Source of the DNA: Actinomadura terrae
Lineage (GTDB): Bacteria; Actinomycetota; Actinomycetes; Streptosporangiales; Streptosporangiaceae
DNA: 64,000 nt
Reading direction: 5' to 3'
Assembly (NCBI RefSeq): GCF_022751215.1
Contig: NZ_JAICDG010000002.1
Span: forward strand, 1,054,001 to 1,118,000
Part shown: positions 1-8,881 of the stretch, piece by piece
Layout: each line of letters opens with the position of its first letter
Numbering within the stretch: position 1 is the stretch's first letter
The notes under the pieces: model-generated
What the model saw: only the letters and a program-made list of their open reading frames with translations
The model's database searches: none
Told to the model about the DNA's origin: nothing
Program-made: the position numbers and the translations under genes

Positions 1-327
1 GGCGCGCCCCGCGCCGAGGCCGCGCCCGTGCTCGCCGCCGAGGGGCTGCTCGGCCTGTTCGTGACGGTCGTGACCGCCGAGGACGTCACGCACGGCAAAC
101 CCGACCCCGAGGGGTTCCTGTCAGCGCTCGCCACGCTCCGCGCGGACCGGCCCGGACTGCGCGCCGACGAGGTGCTCGTCTTCGAGGACGCGACGGTCGG
201 GATCACCGCCGCGCGCCGCGCCGGGATGCGCTGCATCGGCGTCCACCTCCAGGGGCCCGAGGCGGGCGTGGACGCCGACGAGGTCCACGACGTCATGGGC
301 CCGCACCTGCTCCGCACCGCCGACTGA
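1..327 (+). CDS. HAD-superfamily hydrolase, C-terminal part (cut by window edge)
   Basis: The open frame runs in from base 1 and stops with TGA at 325-327, so only the last 108 residues are present. The conserved HAD segment GKPDPEGF supplies the motif III lysine. VFEDATVGITAARRAG supplies the acidic motif IV and its usual following helix. This pattern is typical of the beta-phosphoglucomutase/phosphatase-like subfamily. The nucleophile DxD motif lies outside the window, so substrate and catalytic competence cannot be judged. The next gene starts 34 bp downstream on the same strand, so they may share a transcript. Confidence 0.8.
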   Translation, partial: GAPRAEAAPVLAAEGLLGLFVTVVTAEDVTHGKPDPEGFLSALATLRADRPGLRADEVLVFEDATVGITAARRAGMRCIGVHLQGPEAGVDADEVHDVMGPHLLRTAD

Positions 328-361
328 CCCCGCACCGCAAGATCGAGAGGAGGTGGCCGAC

Positions 362-1525
362 ATGCAGGTCAGCGTCGCGGTGATGTACCACCCGAGCCGG
401 GAGCGCAGCGCGCGGGCGGTCGCGCGCGGGTGCGCGGAGCTGTCGCCGGTCCTGGTCCCCGACCCCGACCCCGGCGGGCCGCCGAGCCCGCTGCGCACGG
501 CCAAGCGCGCCTGGGCGGCCTGCCCGCCGGACGCCACGCACCACCTGGTCCTCCAGGACGACGTCGTCCTCGCCGCGGACTTCGTGGCCCAGCTGACCGG
601 CGCGGTGCGGCTCCGCCCCGGGCACGCGATCGCGCTCTACGCCAACCGCAACAGCGTCCGCAACTCCTACCTGCTGCGGCGCGCGGCGGCGCTCGGCTCG
701 CGGTGGGCGCCGCTGTCGCGCTACGAGTACACGCCGACGCTCGGCCTGCTGCTCCCCGCCGAGCACGCGCGGGCGCTGGCCGAGTACCTGCGCGCGTTCC
801 CCGACGACTACCGCGACGACGACGAGGCCGTGACGGTGTTCTGCCGCGACCGCGGCGTCCCCGCCGTCGGCACGGTGCCGAGCCTGATCGACCACGGCGA
901 CCTGCCGAGCGTGGCGGGCAACGGCACGCACGGCACCCGGCACGCGGCGGTGTTCGCCGACCACGCCGGGGTGGACGCGCGCTACTGGAACGGCGCCGAG
1001 TCCGCCGCGATGCCGGGCGCGCGGGCTCGGCTCCCGCACACGCTGGAGCTGCACGACTCGCGCTGCCTGATCCGGTTCGCGCGTCCGGCGGCCGAGGAGC
1101 CGGTCGACTCGCTGTTCGGCTGGTACTGGCACGACTGGTGCGAGCTGCTCGGCGCGTCGCCCGACGCCGTTCTGGACGGCTGGGCCGAGCACCTGGAGGG
1201 CGGCGACGCGTACGCGTCGATGGGCATCGCCGAGGCCATGGTGTTCCCGGTCGAGGCCGCGCTGGAGGTGTGGGCCGCCGGGTACCTGCTCGGCGTCGAC
1301 GTCTCCGCCGACCCCGGCGCGACCGTGCCGGAGGTCTCGCCGGTGTTCCGCCGCTCGGTCGAGACGTGGCTGGACGCGGGCCTCAGCGAACCCGACAAGG
1401 AGCGGCTGGACGCGTCCGGACGCGCCGGGCTCGTCGAGACGTGCCTCGCGGGGTTCCGCGCGGGCGTCCTCGCCGACCTGGCACCGGCCGCGCCCGGCGA
1501 TCTGTGCGGAATCGAGGTGCCATGA
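362..1525 (+). CDS. Glycosyltransferase-like protein, first gene of a coupled operon
   Basis: The product is 387 aa. The N-terminal third looks like a GT-A fold: a beta-strand start (MQVSVAVMYHPSR), then LVLQDDVVL with an acidic QDD at residues 65-67, where GT-A enzymes carry the nucleotide-sugar/metal aspartates. The C-terminal part, from about residue 215, is rich in Trp and acidic residues and I do not recognise it. I chose ATG at 362 because GAGAGGAGG (345-353) sits 8 nt upstream; an in-frame GTG at 353 lies inside that ribosome-binding site. The stop overlaps the next start (ATGA at 1522-1525), implying translational coupling. The glycosyltransferase call is inference from the QDD motif and the neighbouring GT genes. 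Confidence 0.6.
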   Translation: MQVSVAVMYHPSRERSARAVARGCAELSPVLVPDPDPGGPPSPLRTAKRAWAACPPDATHHLVLQDDVVLAADFVAQLTGAVRLRPGHAIALYANRNSVRNSYLLRRAAALGSRWAPLSRYEYTPTLGLLLPAEHARALAEYLRAFPDDYRDDDEAVTVFCRDRGVPAVGTVPSLIDHGDLPSVAGNGTHGTRHAAVFADHAGVDARYWNGAESAAMPGARARLPHTLELHDSRCLIRFARPAAEEPVDSLFGWYWHDWCELLGASPDAVLDGWAEHLEGGDAYASMGIAEAMVFPVEAALEVWAAGYLLGVDVSADPGATVPEVSPVFRRSVETWLDAGLSEPDKERLDASGRAGLVETCLAGFRAGVLADLAPAAPGDLCGIEVP

Positions 1526-2190
1526 CTGCGTCGTTCGCGGCGGCGGCCGCGATGGCGGCGCGGGAGGCCGCCGCGTTGACCCTCGTCCCGGACCTGCGGG
1601 TCAGGACCGACGGCCCCGAGCCCGAGATCCTGTTCCGTCCCGTGGACTGCCCGTGGTGCGAGGTTGCCGCGCCGTGCCCGCCGCCGATGCGCGAGGTCGC
1701 CTTCACCGGTCCTGAAAGTCTGCCCGTGCTGTCGCTGCTGGCGTGCGAGGAGGTCACGGCGCGGGCGCTGCTTCCGCTCACGCTGATCCGCTCGTCCGAG
1801 CCGTCCGCGCCGCCGAGGTTCGTCACGCGGGGCGTGTTCTGGGCGCGGACCGTCGGCACCGGCTCATGGGACGACCTGGCCCCCGGCCTCGCCCTCCTCG
1901 ACGCCGCCGAGCGCTGGTTCGACGACCTGCTCCCCGCGTTCCGGTCGGGCGGCGCCCACTGGACGCACCCGGGGGAGGTGCCGCTCCCGGCGTCCGTCCG
2001 CGCCGCGCGTCCGGCACCGGACGGACGGCGTGCCGGGGCGGTCGCCGCGTCCCGCCGCGGCCTGCACTTCCTCACCCCGCACGCGCACGGGGAGCCCGCC
2101 GCACGCCTCAACCACGCCTACCTGGCTGCGCGGGCGGACGCGGTGCGCGCCGACCTGACCGTCCACGACCATCCAGCCCTCGCCGTCTGA
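1522..2190 (+). CDS. Hypothetical protein with CPWC motif
   Basis: This 222-aa protein matches no family I recognise. It starts with an Ala-rich helix, then has a compact cysteine cluster, CPWC at residues 43-46 plus Cys52. That could be a redox pair or a metal site. The rest is mixed alpha/beta without a signal peptide or membrane segment. The start ATG overlaps the upstream stop by 4 bp. The downstream AurF-like oxygenase begins 59 bp later. Co-translation with a glycosyltransferase-like protein and closeness to a diiron oxygenase suggest an accessory role in the same pathway, but nothing in the sequence proves it. Confidence 0.7.
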   Translation: MTASFAAAAAMAAREAAALTLVPDLRVRTDGPEPEILFRPVDCPWCEVAAPCPPPMREVAFTGPESLPVLSLLACEEVTARALLPLTLIRSSEPSAPPRFVTRGVFWARTVGTGSWDDLAPGLALLDAAERWFDDLLPAFRSGGAHWTHPGEVPLPASVRAARPAPDGRRAGAVAASRRGLHFLTPHAHGEPAARLNHAYLAARADAVRADLTVHDHPALAV

Positions 2191-2249
2191 CCCGTTGTCC
2201 GCCCTCGACCTCAGGTACCGCACGCCAGGAGTGAATGAGGAGCACCGAC

Positions 2250-3209
2250 ATGACGATCACGTCCGACGCGCCGGGTTCGGCCGACTCCGGCCGGGACACA
2301 TTGCGGCGGCTCGTCGCGGCCTGGCCGCGTCGCGCGACCATCCGCACGGACCTGGACAAGGTGACCGACCCGGGGCCCTACGACCCCGCCCTGATGGACT
2401 ACCCCGTCTCGCTGCTGCCGTTCGCCGAGCACCCGGGCTATCTGGCGGCGTCCGAGGAGCAGCGCCTCCAGGTCAACACGCTCGCCTGGCTCGCCTACAA
2501 CGAGCGCGTCATCGCGGCGGAGGAGCACGTCGCCAACCCGACGTTCGAGAAGCTCTCCCACGGGGTGTTCCCGGGCGCGGACGGCATGGACGCCCGCGAG
2601 GCCATCCAGCAGTCGCACATCGACGAGGTGTGGCACACCTACATGCACATGCTGGCGATGCAGCGCAGCCGCGAGGCCCGCCAGGTGACCGCGGAACCGA
2701 ACGACTACCTCCACCCGGTCACCAACCGCAGGCTCTACAGGCTGGCGGACGAGGCGTCCGAGCAGTGGGAGCGCGACCTGCTCTACCTGCTGTGGACGGT
2801 CGTCGGGGAGGTCAGCATCAACGCCTTCCTCGACCTCGTCGCGGGGGACCGCACGATCCAGCCGGGGCACGCGCTCGTCGCCCGGCTGCACGCCCGCGAC
2901 GAGGCCGCGCACGGGCCGATCTGCGCCGAGGTGATGAAGGACGTGTTCGTCCACCTCAACGCGGCGCAGCGGGACCTGCTGGTCCGGCGGCTGCCCGAGG
3001 CCGTCACCGCGTTCGGCGCCGAGGACTACGAGCTGTGGCTGCGCATCCTTTCCTTCGCCGGGTTCGCCGACGCCCGCGCGATCGTCGAGGACAGCCGCGC
3101 GCTGCCCGGCGCGGAGCTGATGCTGACCGACTTCGCGCCGATCCAGCGGCTGATCCGCGAGCTCGGCGTCGACCACCTGGTGGACCTCGACCTGCCGGCG
3201 CCGTCATGA
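2250..3209 (+). CDS. AurF-family diiron oxygenase (p-aminobenzoate N-oxygenase-like)
   Basis: The 319-aa product is close in length to AurF (about 336 aa). All seven expected diiron ligands can be placed at AurF-like spacing: a Glu at residue 91, Glu126 and His129 in DEVWH, Glu187 in GEVSIN, and His214, Glu218 and His221 in HARDEAAH. Known members oxidise aromatic amines to nitro or hydroxylamino groups. The substrate here is unknown. ATG 2250 is preferred over an in-frame ATG at 2235 because TGAGGAG at 2236-2242 is correctly spaced for the former. The stop overlaps the first Dcd paralogue (ATGA), so the oxygenase and nucleotide-deaminase-like proteins are made together. The family call is firm; the pathway role is inference. 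Confidence 0.88.
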   Translation: MTITSDAPGSADSGRDTLRRLVAAWPRRATIRTDLDKVTDPGPYDPALMDYPVSLLPFAEHPGYLAASEEQRLQVNTLAWLAYNERVIAAEEHVANPTFEKLSHGVFPGADGMDAREAIQQSHIDEVWHTYMHMLAMQRSREARQVTAEPNDYLHPVTNRRLYRLADEASEQWERDLLYLLWTVVGEVSINAFLDLVAGDRTIQPGHALVARLHARDEAAHGPICAEVMKDVFVHLNAAQRDLLVRRLPEAVTAFGAEDYELWLRILSFAGFADARAIVEDSRALPGAELMLTDFAPIQRLIRELGVDHLVDLDLPAPS

Positions 3210-3733
3210 TCCTCACCGGCCCGGAGATCACCGAGGCCGCGGCCGACGGCCGGATCACGATCTCCCCGTTCGTCCCCGAGCAGGTCAACCCCAACAGCTA
3301 CAACGTCCGGCTGGGCGAGACGCTGCTGGCCTACACCGACGAGGTCATCGACCCCTACCGCTCGAACCCGACCAGCGCCGTGACGCTCGGCGAGGAGGGC
3401 CACGTGCTGCGGCCCGACCAGCTCTACCTCGGCCACACGGTCGAGAGCGTCGGGTCGGACGTCTACGTCCCGCTGCTGTTCGGCCGCTCGTCGGTGGGCC
3501 GGCTCGGGCTGTTCGTGGAGATCACCGCGCCGATCGGCGACATCGGGTTCGTCGGGCAGTGGACGCTGATGCTCTCGCCCGTCCGCCCGCTGCGCGTCTA
3601 CCCGGGGATGAAGATCGGCCAGATCATGTTCTTCGTCTCGCTCGGCCGGATCGACCTGTACGACGGGAAGTACCAGGGGTCGGAGGGCCCGCAGGCGTCC
3701 CGGTACTGGGCCGACCGGATGGCCCTTCCATGA
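3206..3733 (+). CDS. dCTP deaminase-like protein, paralogue 1 (catalytic Glu replaced)
   Basis: This 175-aa protein has the Dcd/dUTPase fold pattern. An N-terminal NSYNVRLG resembles the family's substrate-site strand. RSSVGRLG at residues 94-101 matches the E. coli RSSLARLG motif, keeping the equivalents of Ser111 and Arg115. By hand alignment the catalytic Glu138 equivalent is Met122 (WTLML) and Arg126 is Ile110. Simple dCTP deamination is therefore doubtful. It overlaps the oxygenase gene upstream and paralogue 2 downstream, each by 4 bp. The two paralogues share an almost identical N-terminus (MILTGP) and the same length, so they arose by tandem duplication. Confidence 0.85.
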   Translation: MILTGPEITEAAADGRITISPFVPEQVNPNSYNVRLGETLLAYTDEVIDPYRSNPTSAVTLGEEGHVLRPDQLYLGHTVESVGSDVYVPLLFGRSSVGRLGLFVEITAPIGDIGFVGQWTLMLSPVRPLRVYPGMKIGQIMFFVSLGRIDLYDGKYQGSEGPQASRYWADRMALP

Positions 3734-4254
3734 TCCTCACCGGACCGGCGATTCGCGCGGCCGTCCGGCTCGGCGACATCGTCATCGACCCGTTCGATCC
3801 CGCGCGGGTCTCGCCGAACGCCTACGACTGGCGGCTCGGCGACACGATCCGCGTCTGCGACGTCGACCTGGACGCGGCGGCCTCCACGGAGCTGCCCGAG
3901 CAGGTCATCCCGCCCGAGGGCATGGTGCTGCTGCCGGGCCTTCTCTACCTCGGCATCACGCACGAGCGCACCGGGTCCGAGCGGTACGCGCAGTTGCTGA
4001 ACGGCGACCACACGATCGGCGGGCTCGGGATCTGGGTGCACGTGTCCGCGCCGCTCGGGCACGTCGGCCACGCGATCCGCTGGACGCTGGAGATCCGGGT
4101 GGCGCGTCCCGTCCGGGTCTACCCGCGGATGACGTTCGGGAAGGTCGTCTTCCTGGCCGTGCACGGGTCGCGGCTCAGCTACCAGCAGGTCGCGGCCAAG
4201 TACGCGCGCTCGGACGGCATCGACATCTCCCACCTGTACCGGGAGCTCCAATGA
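3730..4254 (+). CDS. dCTP deaminase-like protein, paralogue 2 (RSS motif replaced, Glu kept)
   Basis: The 174-aa product is the tandem partner of the preceding gene. Residues NAYDWRLG and the C-terminal half align with Dcd. The RSSxxRLG motif has become GDHTIGGLG (residues 92-100), losing the Ser111 and Arg115 equivalents. The catalytic Glu is retained as Glu121 in WTLEI, and HVSA keeps the His121 equivalent. This is the mirror image of paralogue 1. The start overlaps the upstream stop (ATGA) and the stop overlaps the GT4 start (ATGA), so stoichiometric synthesis is likely. A hetero-oligomer with paralogue 1 is an attractive inference. Confidence 0.82.
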   Translation: MILTGPAIRAAVRLGDIVIDPFDPARVSPNAYDWRLGDTIRVCDVDLDAAASTELPEQVIPPEGMVLLPGLLYLGITHERTGSERYAQLLNGDHTIGGLGIWVHVSAPLGHVGHAIRWTLEIRVARPVRVYPRMTFGKVVFLAVHGSRLSYQQVAAKYARSDGIDISHLYRELQ

Positions 4255-5324
4255 GAGTGATCACCGGGGTCGACCTGCCGCCGGACAGCCCCGGCGGCAG
4301 CGTCGAACTCCTCCGCGACCTCTACCTCGGGCCGGGCCGCCCGATCGAGGCGGACGTGTTCATGCTGGGCGATTCCGGTGGTGCCGATCCGGCGTTGCTG
4401 GACGTCAAGGGCAAGTGCCTGGACGGCCCCGACTTCTGGCGCTACGTGGACGACCTCGCCGGTGCCGTGCGGCGCCGGTTCGGGCCCGCCGAGCACGGGG
4501 TGCTGCACCTCCAGCACCTCGCGTTCGGCGCGACGCCCGCGCTGCTGCGCGCGTTCCCCGGCCGGCCGGGCCTCGCCCTCGTCCACGGGACCGACCTGCT
4601 GTTCGCCGTGGACCACCCGACGCAGGGCGAGGTGCTCCGCGAGGCGGCCGCCGCCGCGCACGCGATCGTCGTGCCGACGCTGGCCATGGCCGACGTGCTG
4701 CACGGCCTGGCGCCGGGGGCGGTGCGCCGCGTCGAGCACGTCCCGTGGGGCGTCCCCGACCACCTGCTCGCCGCGCCGCCGGAGCGCGAGCCCGCCGAGC
4801 CCGGCCTGCCCCGGCTGCTGTACGCGGGGCGGCTCACGGCGGAGAAGGGCGTCGAAGCCCTGATCGTGGACGGCGCGCGCCTCGAAGGCGTCTCGGTGTC
4901 GGTCGCGGCCCCGGCGGCGCAGTACGCGGCGCTGCGCGACCGGCACGACCTGTCCGGCGTCCGCTACCTGGGCTGGCTGTCCCGGCCCGCGCTGTGGCGG
5001 ACGTTCGCGCGGCACGACCTGCTGCTCGTCCCCTCCACCCGGTTGGAGGCGTTCGGGCTGGTGGCGGTCGAGGCGCAGGCGTGCGGGCTGCCGGTGCTCT
5101 ACCAGCCGGTGCCGGGGCTGACGGAGGTGCTCGGGGACAGCGCCGTCGCGGTGGACTTCACCGACCCGTCCGGCCTGGCGAACACGGTCGCGTGGCTGCG
5201 CCGGGACGAGGCCGCGCTCGCCGACCTGCGGGCCGCCGGGCGCCGCAACGCGGCCCGGTTCGCCCTGTCGCGGACGGCGGCGGAGCTGGCCCGGCTGTCC
5301 GCCGCCATCGAGGGAGGGCCATGA
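4251..5324 (+). CDS. GT4-family glycosyltransferase (GT-B fold)
   Basis: The 357-aa product has a typical retaining GT-B layout. The N-terminal half is an acceptor domain with a Gly-rich loop (PPDSPGGS). The C-terminal nucleotide-sugar domain starts near LLYAGRLTAEKGVEAL (about residue 188) and carries the EX7E signature, Glu266 and Glu274 in EAFGLVAVE. No signal peptide or membrane segment is visible, so a cytoplasmic enzyme is expected. It is coupled by 4-bp overlaps to Dcd paralogue 2 upstream and the HIT protein downstream. Donor and acceptor cannot be read from sequence. The UDP-xylose-type sugar gene at 7888 makes a pentose donor conceivable. Confidence 0.88.
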   Translation: MRVITGVDLPPDSPGGSVELLRDLYLGPGRPIEADVFMLGDSGGADPALLDVKGKCLDGPDFWRYVDDLAGAVRRRFGPAEHGVLHLQHLAFGATPALLRAFPGRPGLALVHGTDLLFAVDHPTQGEVLREAAAAAHAIVVPTLAMADVLHGLAPGAVRRVEHVPWGVPDHLLAAPPEREPAEPGLPRLLYAGRLTAEKGVEALIVDGARLEGVSVSVAAPAAQYAALRDRHDLSGVRYLGWLSRPALWRTFARHDLLLVPSTRLEAFGLVAVEAQACGLPVLYQPVPGLTEVLGDSAVAVDFTDPSGLANTVAWLRRDEAALADLRAAGRRNAARFALSRTAAELARLSAAIEGGP

Positions 5325-5731
5325 CCGACGGCTGCGTCTTCTGCGCGATCATCGCGCGCCGGGAGCCCGCCGCGCTGCTGTACGAGGACGAGCTGACGCT
5401 GGCCTTCCTCGACATCACCGCCGTCACCGACGGGCACACGCTGGTGATCCCCCGGCCGCACCGCGCCGACCTGTGGGAGATCGAGGAGGAGCTGGCGGCG
5501 GCGGTCGCGCGGACCGTCCACCGGATGGCGCGGCGCATCCGCGACGTCCTGGAGCCGGACGGGCTGACGCTCTTCCAGGCGAACCGCGACGCGGGCTGGC
5601 AGGACGTGTTCCACCTGCACGTCCACCTGGTGCCGCGCGCCGCCGGCGACCGGCTGACCAGGCCGTGGACGGCGGCGCCCGTCCCGCTGGAGACGCTCGC
5701 GCCGACCCGCGACCGCCTCCGCCTGCTCTGA
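5321..5731 (+). CDS. HIT-family nucleotide hydrolase/transferase
   Basis: A 136-aa HIT protein. It has the N-terminal CVFCAII pair of cysteines (zinc site of many HIT proteins), the central GHTLVIPRPHRADL segment, and the catalytic triad HLHVHLVP with His98, His100 and His102. Family members hydrolyse or transfer nucleotidyl groups (Ap4A, AMP-X, nucleotide sugars). It is the last gene of the coupled run, overlapping the GT4 gene by 4 bp. Beside two Dcd-like proteins it supports a nucleotide-linked intermediate in this operon. Following sequence (5732-5865) contains no gene. Confidence 0.9.
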   Translation: MTDGCVFCAIIARREPAALLYEDELTLAFLDITAVTDGHTLVIPRPHRADLWEIEEELAAAVARTVHRMARRIRDVLEPDGLTLFQANRDAGWQDVFHLHVHLVPRAAGDRLTRPWTAAPVPLETLAPTRDRLRLL

Positions 5732-5753
5732 GCCGACCCCGCCAGGCATCTAG

Positions 5754-5800
5754 TTGCCAATGTATTGCCAAAAATTGCCTTCCCTGGCACCATGAAGGCA
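5754..5800 (+). promoter_or_regulatory. AT-richer gap with three phased TTGCC repeats and a short dyad
   Basis: Between the HIT gene and the next glycosyltransferase the sequence becomes unusually AT-rich. TTGCCA occurs at 5754-5759 and 5765-5770, then TTGCCT at 5775-5780, spaced 11 and 10 bp. The last copy overlaps an inverted repeat, TGCCTTC at 5776-5782 and GAAGGCA at 5794-5800. Direct repeats phased by one helical turn are typical of activator sites, for example SARP-type. The regulator is unknown and no convincing -35/-10 pair was found, so the function is inferred. Confidence 0.45.
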
Positions 5801-5865
5801 CTGGGACATGTCCGTGCCGCGCCTCCCGACCCCGGTCGGCGCGTGCCCCCGAGGAGGATGACCCG

Positions 5866-6720
5866 ATGCCGCAGGACCCGATATCGGTGGTGACGCTCAC
5901 CCGCTGCCGCCCGGAGATGCTCCGCCGCGCGATGGACTCGGTGCGCGCGCAGGACTACGAGGGCGAGATCGAGCACGTCATCGTCATCGACGACGACGCC
6001 GACTCGGTGCCCACCGCCGAGCAGGCCCCGTCCCGGCTGGGGCTGCGGGTCGTGCCGCACCTGGTCCGCCGTCCGGCCGAGGAGGTCGGGAAGCCGCACG
6101 AGCGCCGCTACACCTACCCGCGCCAGGCGCGGCTGTTCAACGAGGGCGCCCGGGTCGCCTCGTCCCCGTGGGTGACCTACCTGGACGACGACAACGAGTA
6201 CGAGTCCGACCACCTGCGCACGCTCATGCGGACGGCCCGCGCCAGCGGCGCCTCCGCCGTCCACTCCGGCCGCAAGATGCTGTTCCCCGACGGCTCGCCC
6301 TACCTCGACGAGCTGTGGCACACCGCGCGCCACCGCGACCTCGACGAGGCCGCCCGCATCTACAACATGATGTGCGACCGCGGCGTCTGGGTCCGCGGCA
6401 CCAACCACCTGATGGACCGCGCCGACCCCGTCCGGCGGAAGACCTGGCGCCCGAGCACCGTGATCGAGCCCGGCGACCCCGTCTACCTGGTCGACCAGAG
6501 CTCCTGGCTGATCCGGCGCGACGTCCTGATGGAGCACCCGATCCCCGAGACCTACACCGAGGAGGACCACGCCAACAACATGGCGCCCGACGACAAGCTC
6601 CTCCAGGTTTTGCTGAACAACGAGGTCCGCATCGTCCCGACGGGGCTGCCGACCGTCCGCTACTACCTCGGCGGCGTGTCCAACCTCATCGAGGCCCCGG
6701 CCGCGGCGCACGCCGGGTGA
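5866..6720 (+). CDS. GT2-type (GT-A) glycosyltransferase
   Basis: The 284-aa product starts with the GT-A strand ISVVTLTRCRPEMLRRAMDS. It has an acidic IDDDADS segment and the metal-binding triad YLDDDNEY. This is a normal family-2 length without transmembrane helices. The start at ATG 5866 is supported by GAGGAGG at 5851-5857, 8 nt upstream. It is the first gene of the second unit and ends at 6720, 23 bp before the second GT-A gene. The donor is unknown; the UDP-glucuronate decarboxylase-like gene in the same unit suggests a pentose or uronic-acid-derived sugar. Confidence 0.85.
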   Translation: MPQDPISVVTLTRCRPEMLRRAMDSVRAQDYEGEIEHVIVIDDDADSVPTAEQAPSRLGLRVVPHLVRRPAEEVGKPHERRYTYPRQARLFNEGARVASSPWVTYLDDDNEYESDHLRTLMRTARASGASAVHSGRKMLFPDGSPYLDELWHTARHRDLDEAARIYNMMCDRGVWVRGTNHLMDRADPVRRKTWRPSTVIEPGDPVYLVDQSSWLIRRDVLMEHPIPETYTEEDHANNMAPDDKLLQVLLNNEVRIVPTGLPTVRYYLGGVSNLIEAPAAAHAG

Positions 6721-6743
6721 GGCCGTCGCGAGGACGAGACGTC

Positions 6744-7871
6744 GTGGACCTCAGCATCGTCATCCCCTACAAGCGGCGCCCGCGGACGCTGGAGATCGTC
6801 CTCGCGTCGCTCGCCGAGCAGACGATGGAGCGCTCCCGGTTCGAGGTCGTCGTCGGCGCGCTGGAGTACTCGCCCGAGTACGTCGCGCTCTGCGCCCGGT
6901 TCGCGGACCGCCTCACGATCCGCTCGGTGCTGTCGGAGGAGCCGTGGAACGTCAGCCGGGCCCGCAACCTCGCGATCCGGCAGGCGACCGGGCGGGTGAT
7001 CGTCACGCTGGACGCCGACGTCGCGCTCCCCGCCGCCACGCTGGAGAACCTCTACGAGCGCTATTTCGCGAAAGAGGACGAGATCTGCGTCCTCGGCCAG
7101 TCCATCGGGTACAGCAGCCGCCGTTCCGGCGATGGTGGGCTGGAGCCCTTCGACCATTACCGGAAGGTCCTCGCGGACCTGGACCCGCGCGAGGCCCCGC
7201 CCGATCCGCGCCGCCGCGTGGACCCGGTCGTCCTCCCCTGGACGCTCGTCTGGTCGGGCTTCGTGGCGCTGCCCGCCGCGCTCGTCCGCGCCCACGGCCT
7301 GCTGTTCGACGAGGGGTTCCGCGGCTGGGGAATCGAGGACCAGGAATGGGGCTACCGCATCCAGGCCACCGGCACCCCGATCACCATGGCACCGGACGTC
7401 TTCGGCCTGCACCTGCCCCATCCCCGCGACAACGCCGCCAACACCGTCAGCTTCGACGGCAACGGCACCTACTTCCTTTCCAAATGGCCGTCCCTCGACG
7501 TCGAGCTGTTCCGCGCCTTCGGCATGTACGAGGCGAACGAGTGCTACCTCGACGCCGTGGAGAACGTGCGCCGCTGCGTCCCGGCCGGACGCGTCCCCGG
7601 CGTCGTGCGCGGCCCCTCCCAAGGCACCGACCTCCTCGTCGTCGGTGCCGAACTCGACGCGGACGGTGCCGTCCGCGACAGCGCCGTCACCGCCCTGTTC
7701 GACGGCCCCGTAGAGGCGTCGCCGCTGGTCGGGCTCGCCCTTCCGCACCCCGACGGCGGCGTGGACGCATGCGTGCTCCGGCCGCCGGTCGCGCGGCTGG
7801 GCGAGCGCTACCGGGACGCGGTCCTGCGCGAGGCGCGGCGGGTCTCTCGCGGCGCCGTCACATCTGCGTGA
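6744..7871 (+). CDS. GT-A glycosyltransferase with Glyco_transf_7C-type domain
   Basis: The 375-aa product begins DLSIVIPYKRRPRTLEIVL, a GT2 entry strand. A DADV metal motif follows near residue 92. GWGIEDQEWGYR, near residue 195, is the hallmark of the GT7 C-terminal (galactosyltransferase-like) segment. The last 110 residues lack an obvious motif. I chose GTG 6744, preceded by GAGGA at 6730-6734. An alternative GTG at 6717 overlaps the previous stop (GTGA) and would add 9 residues. The sugar gene starts 16 bp after its stop. Sequential action of the two GT-A enzymes on one acceptor is plausible. Confidence 0.83.
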   Translation: MDLSIVIPYKRRPRTLEIVLASLAEQTMERSRFEVVVGALEYSPEYVALCARFADRLTIRSVLSEEPWNVSRARNLAIRQATGRVIVTLDADVALPAATLENLYERYFAKEDEICVLGQSIGYSSRRSGDGGLEPFDHYRKVLADLDPREAPPDPRRRVDPVVLPWTLVWSGFVALPAALVRAHGLLFDEGFRGWGIEDQEWGYRIQATGTPITMAPDVFGLHLPHPRDNAANTVSFDGNGTYFLSKWPSLDVELFRAFGMYEANECYLDAVENVRRCVPAGRVPGVVRGPSQGTDLLVVGAELDADGAVRDSAVTALFDGPVEASPLVGLALPHPDGGVDACVLRPPVARLGERYRDAVLREARRVSRGAVTSA

Positions 7872-7887
7872 ACAGAAGGGAGCGTCA

Positions 7888-8865
<978 letters not shown>

Positions 8866-8881
8866 GGGCGATCATGGGGGG

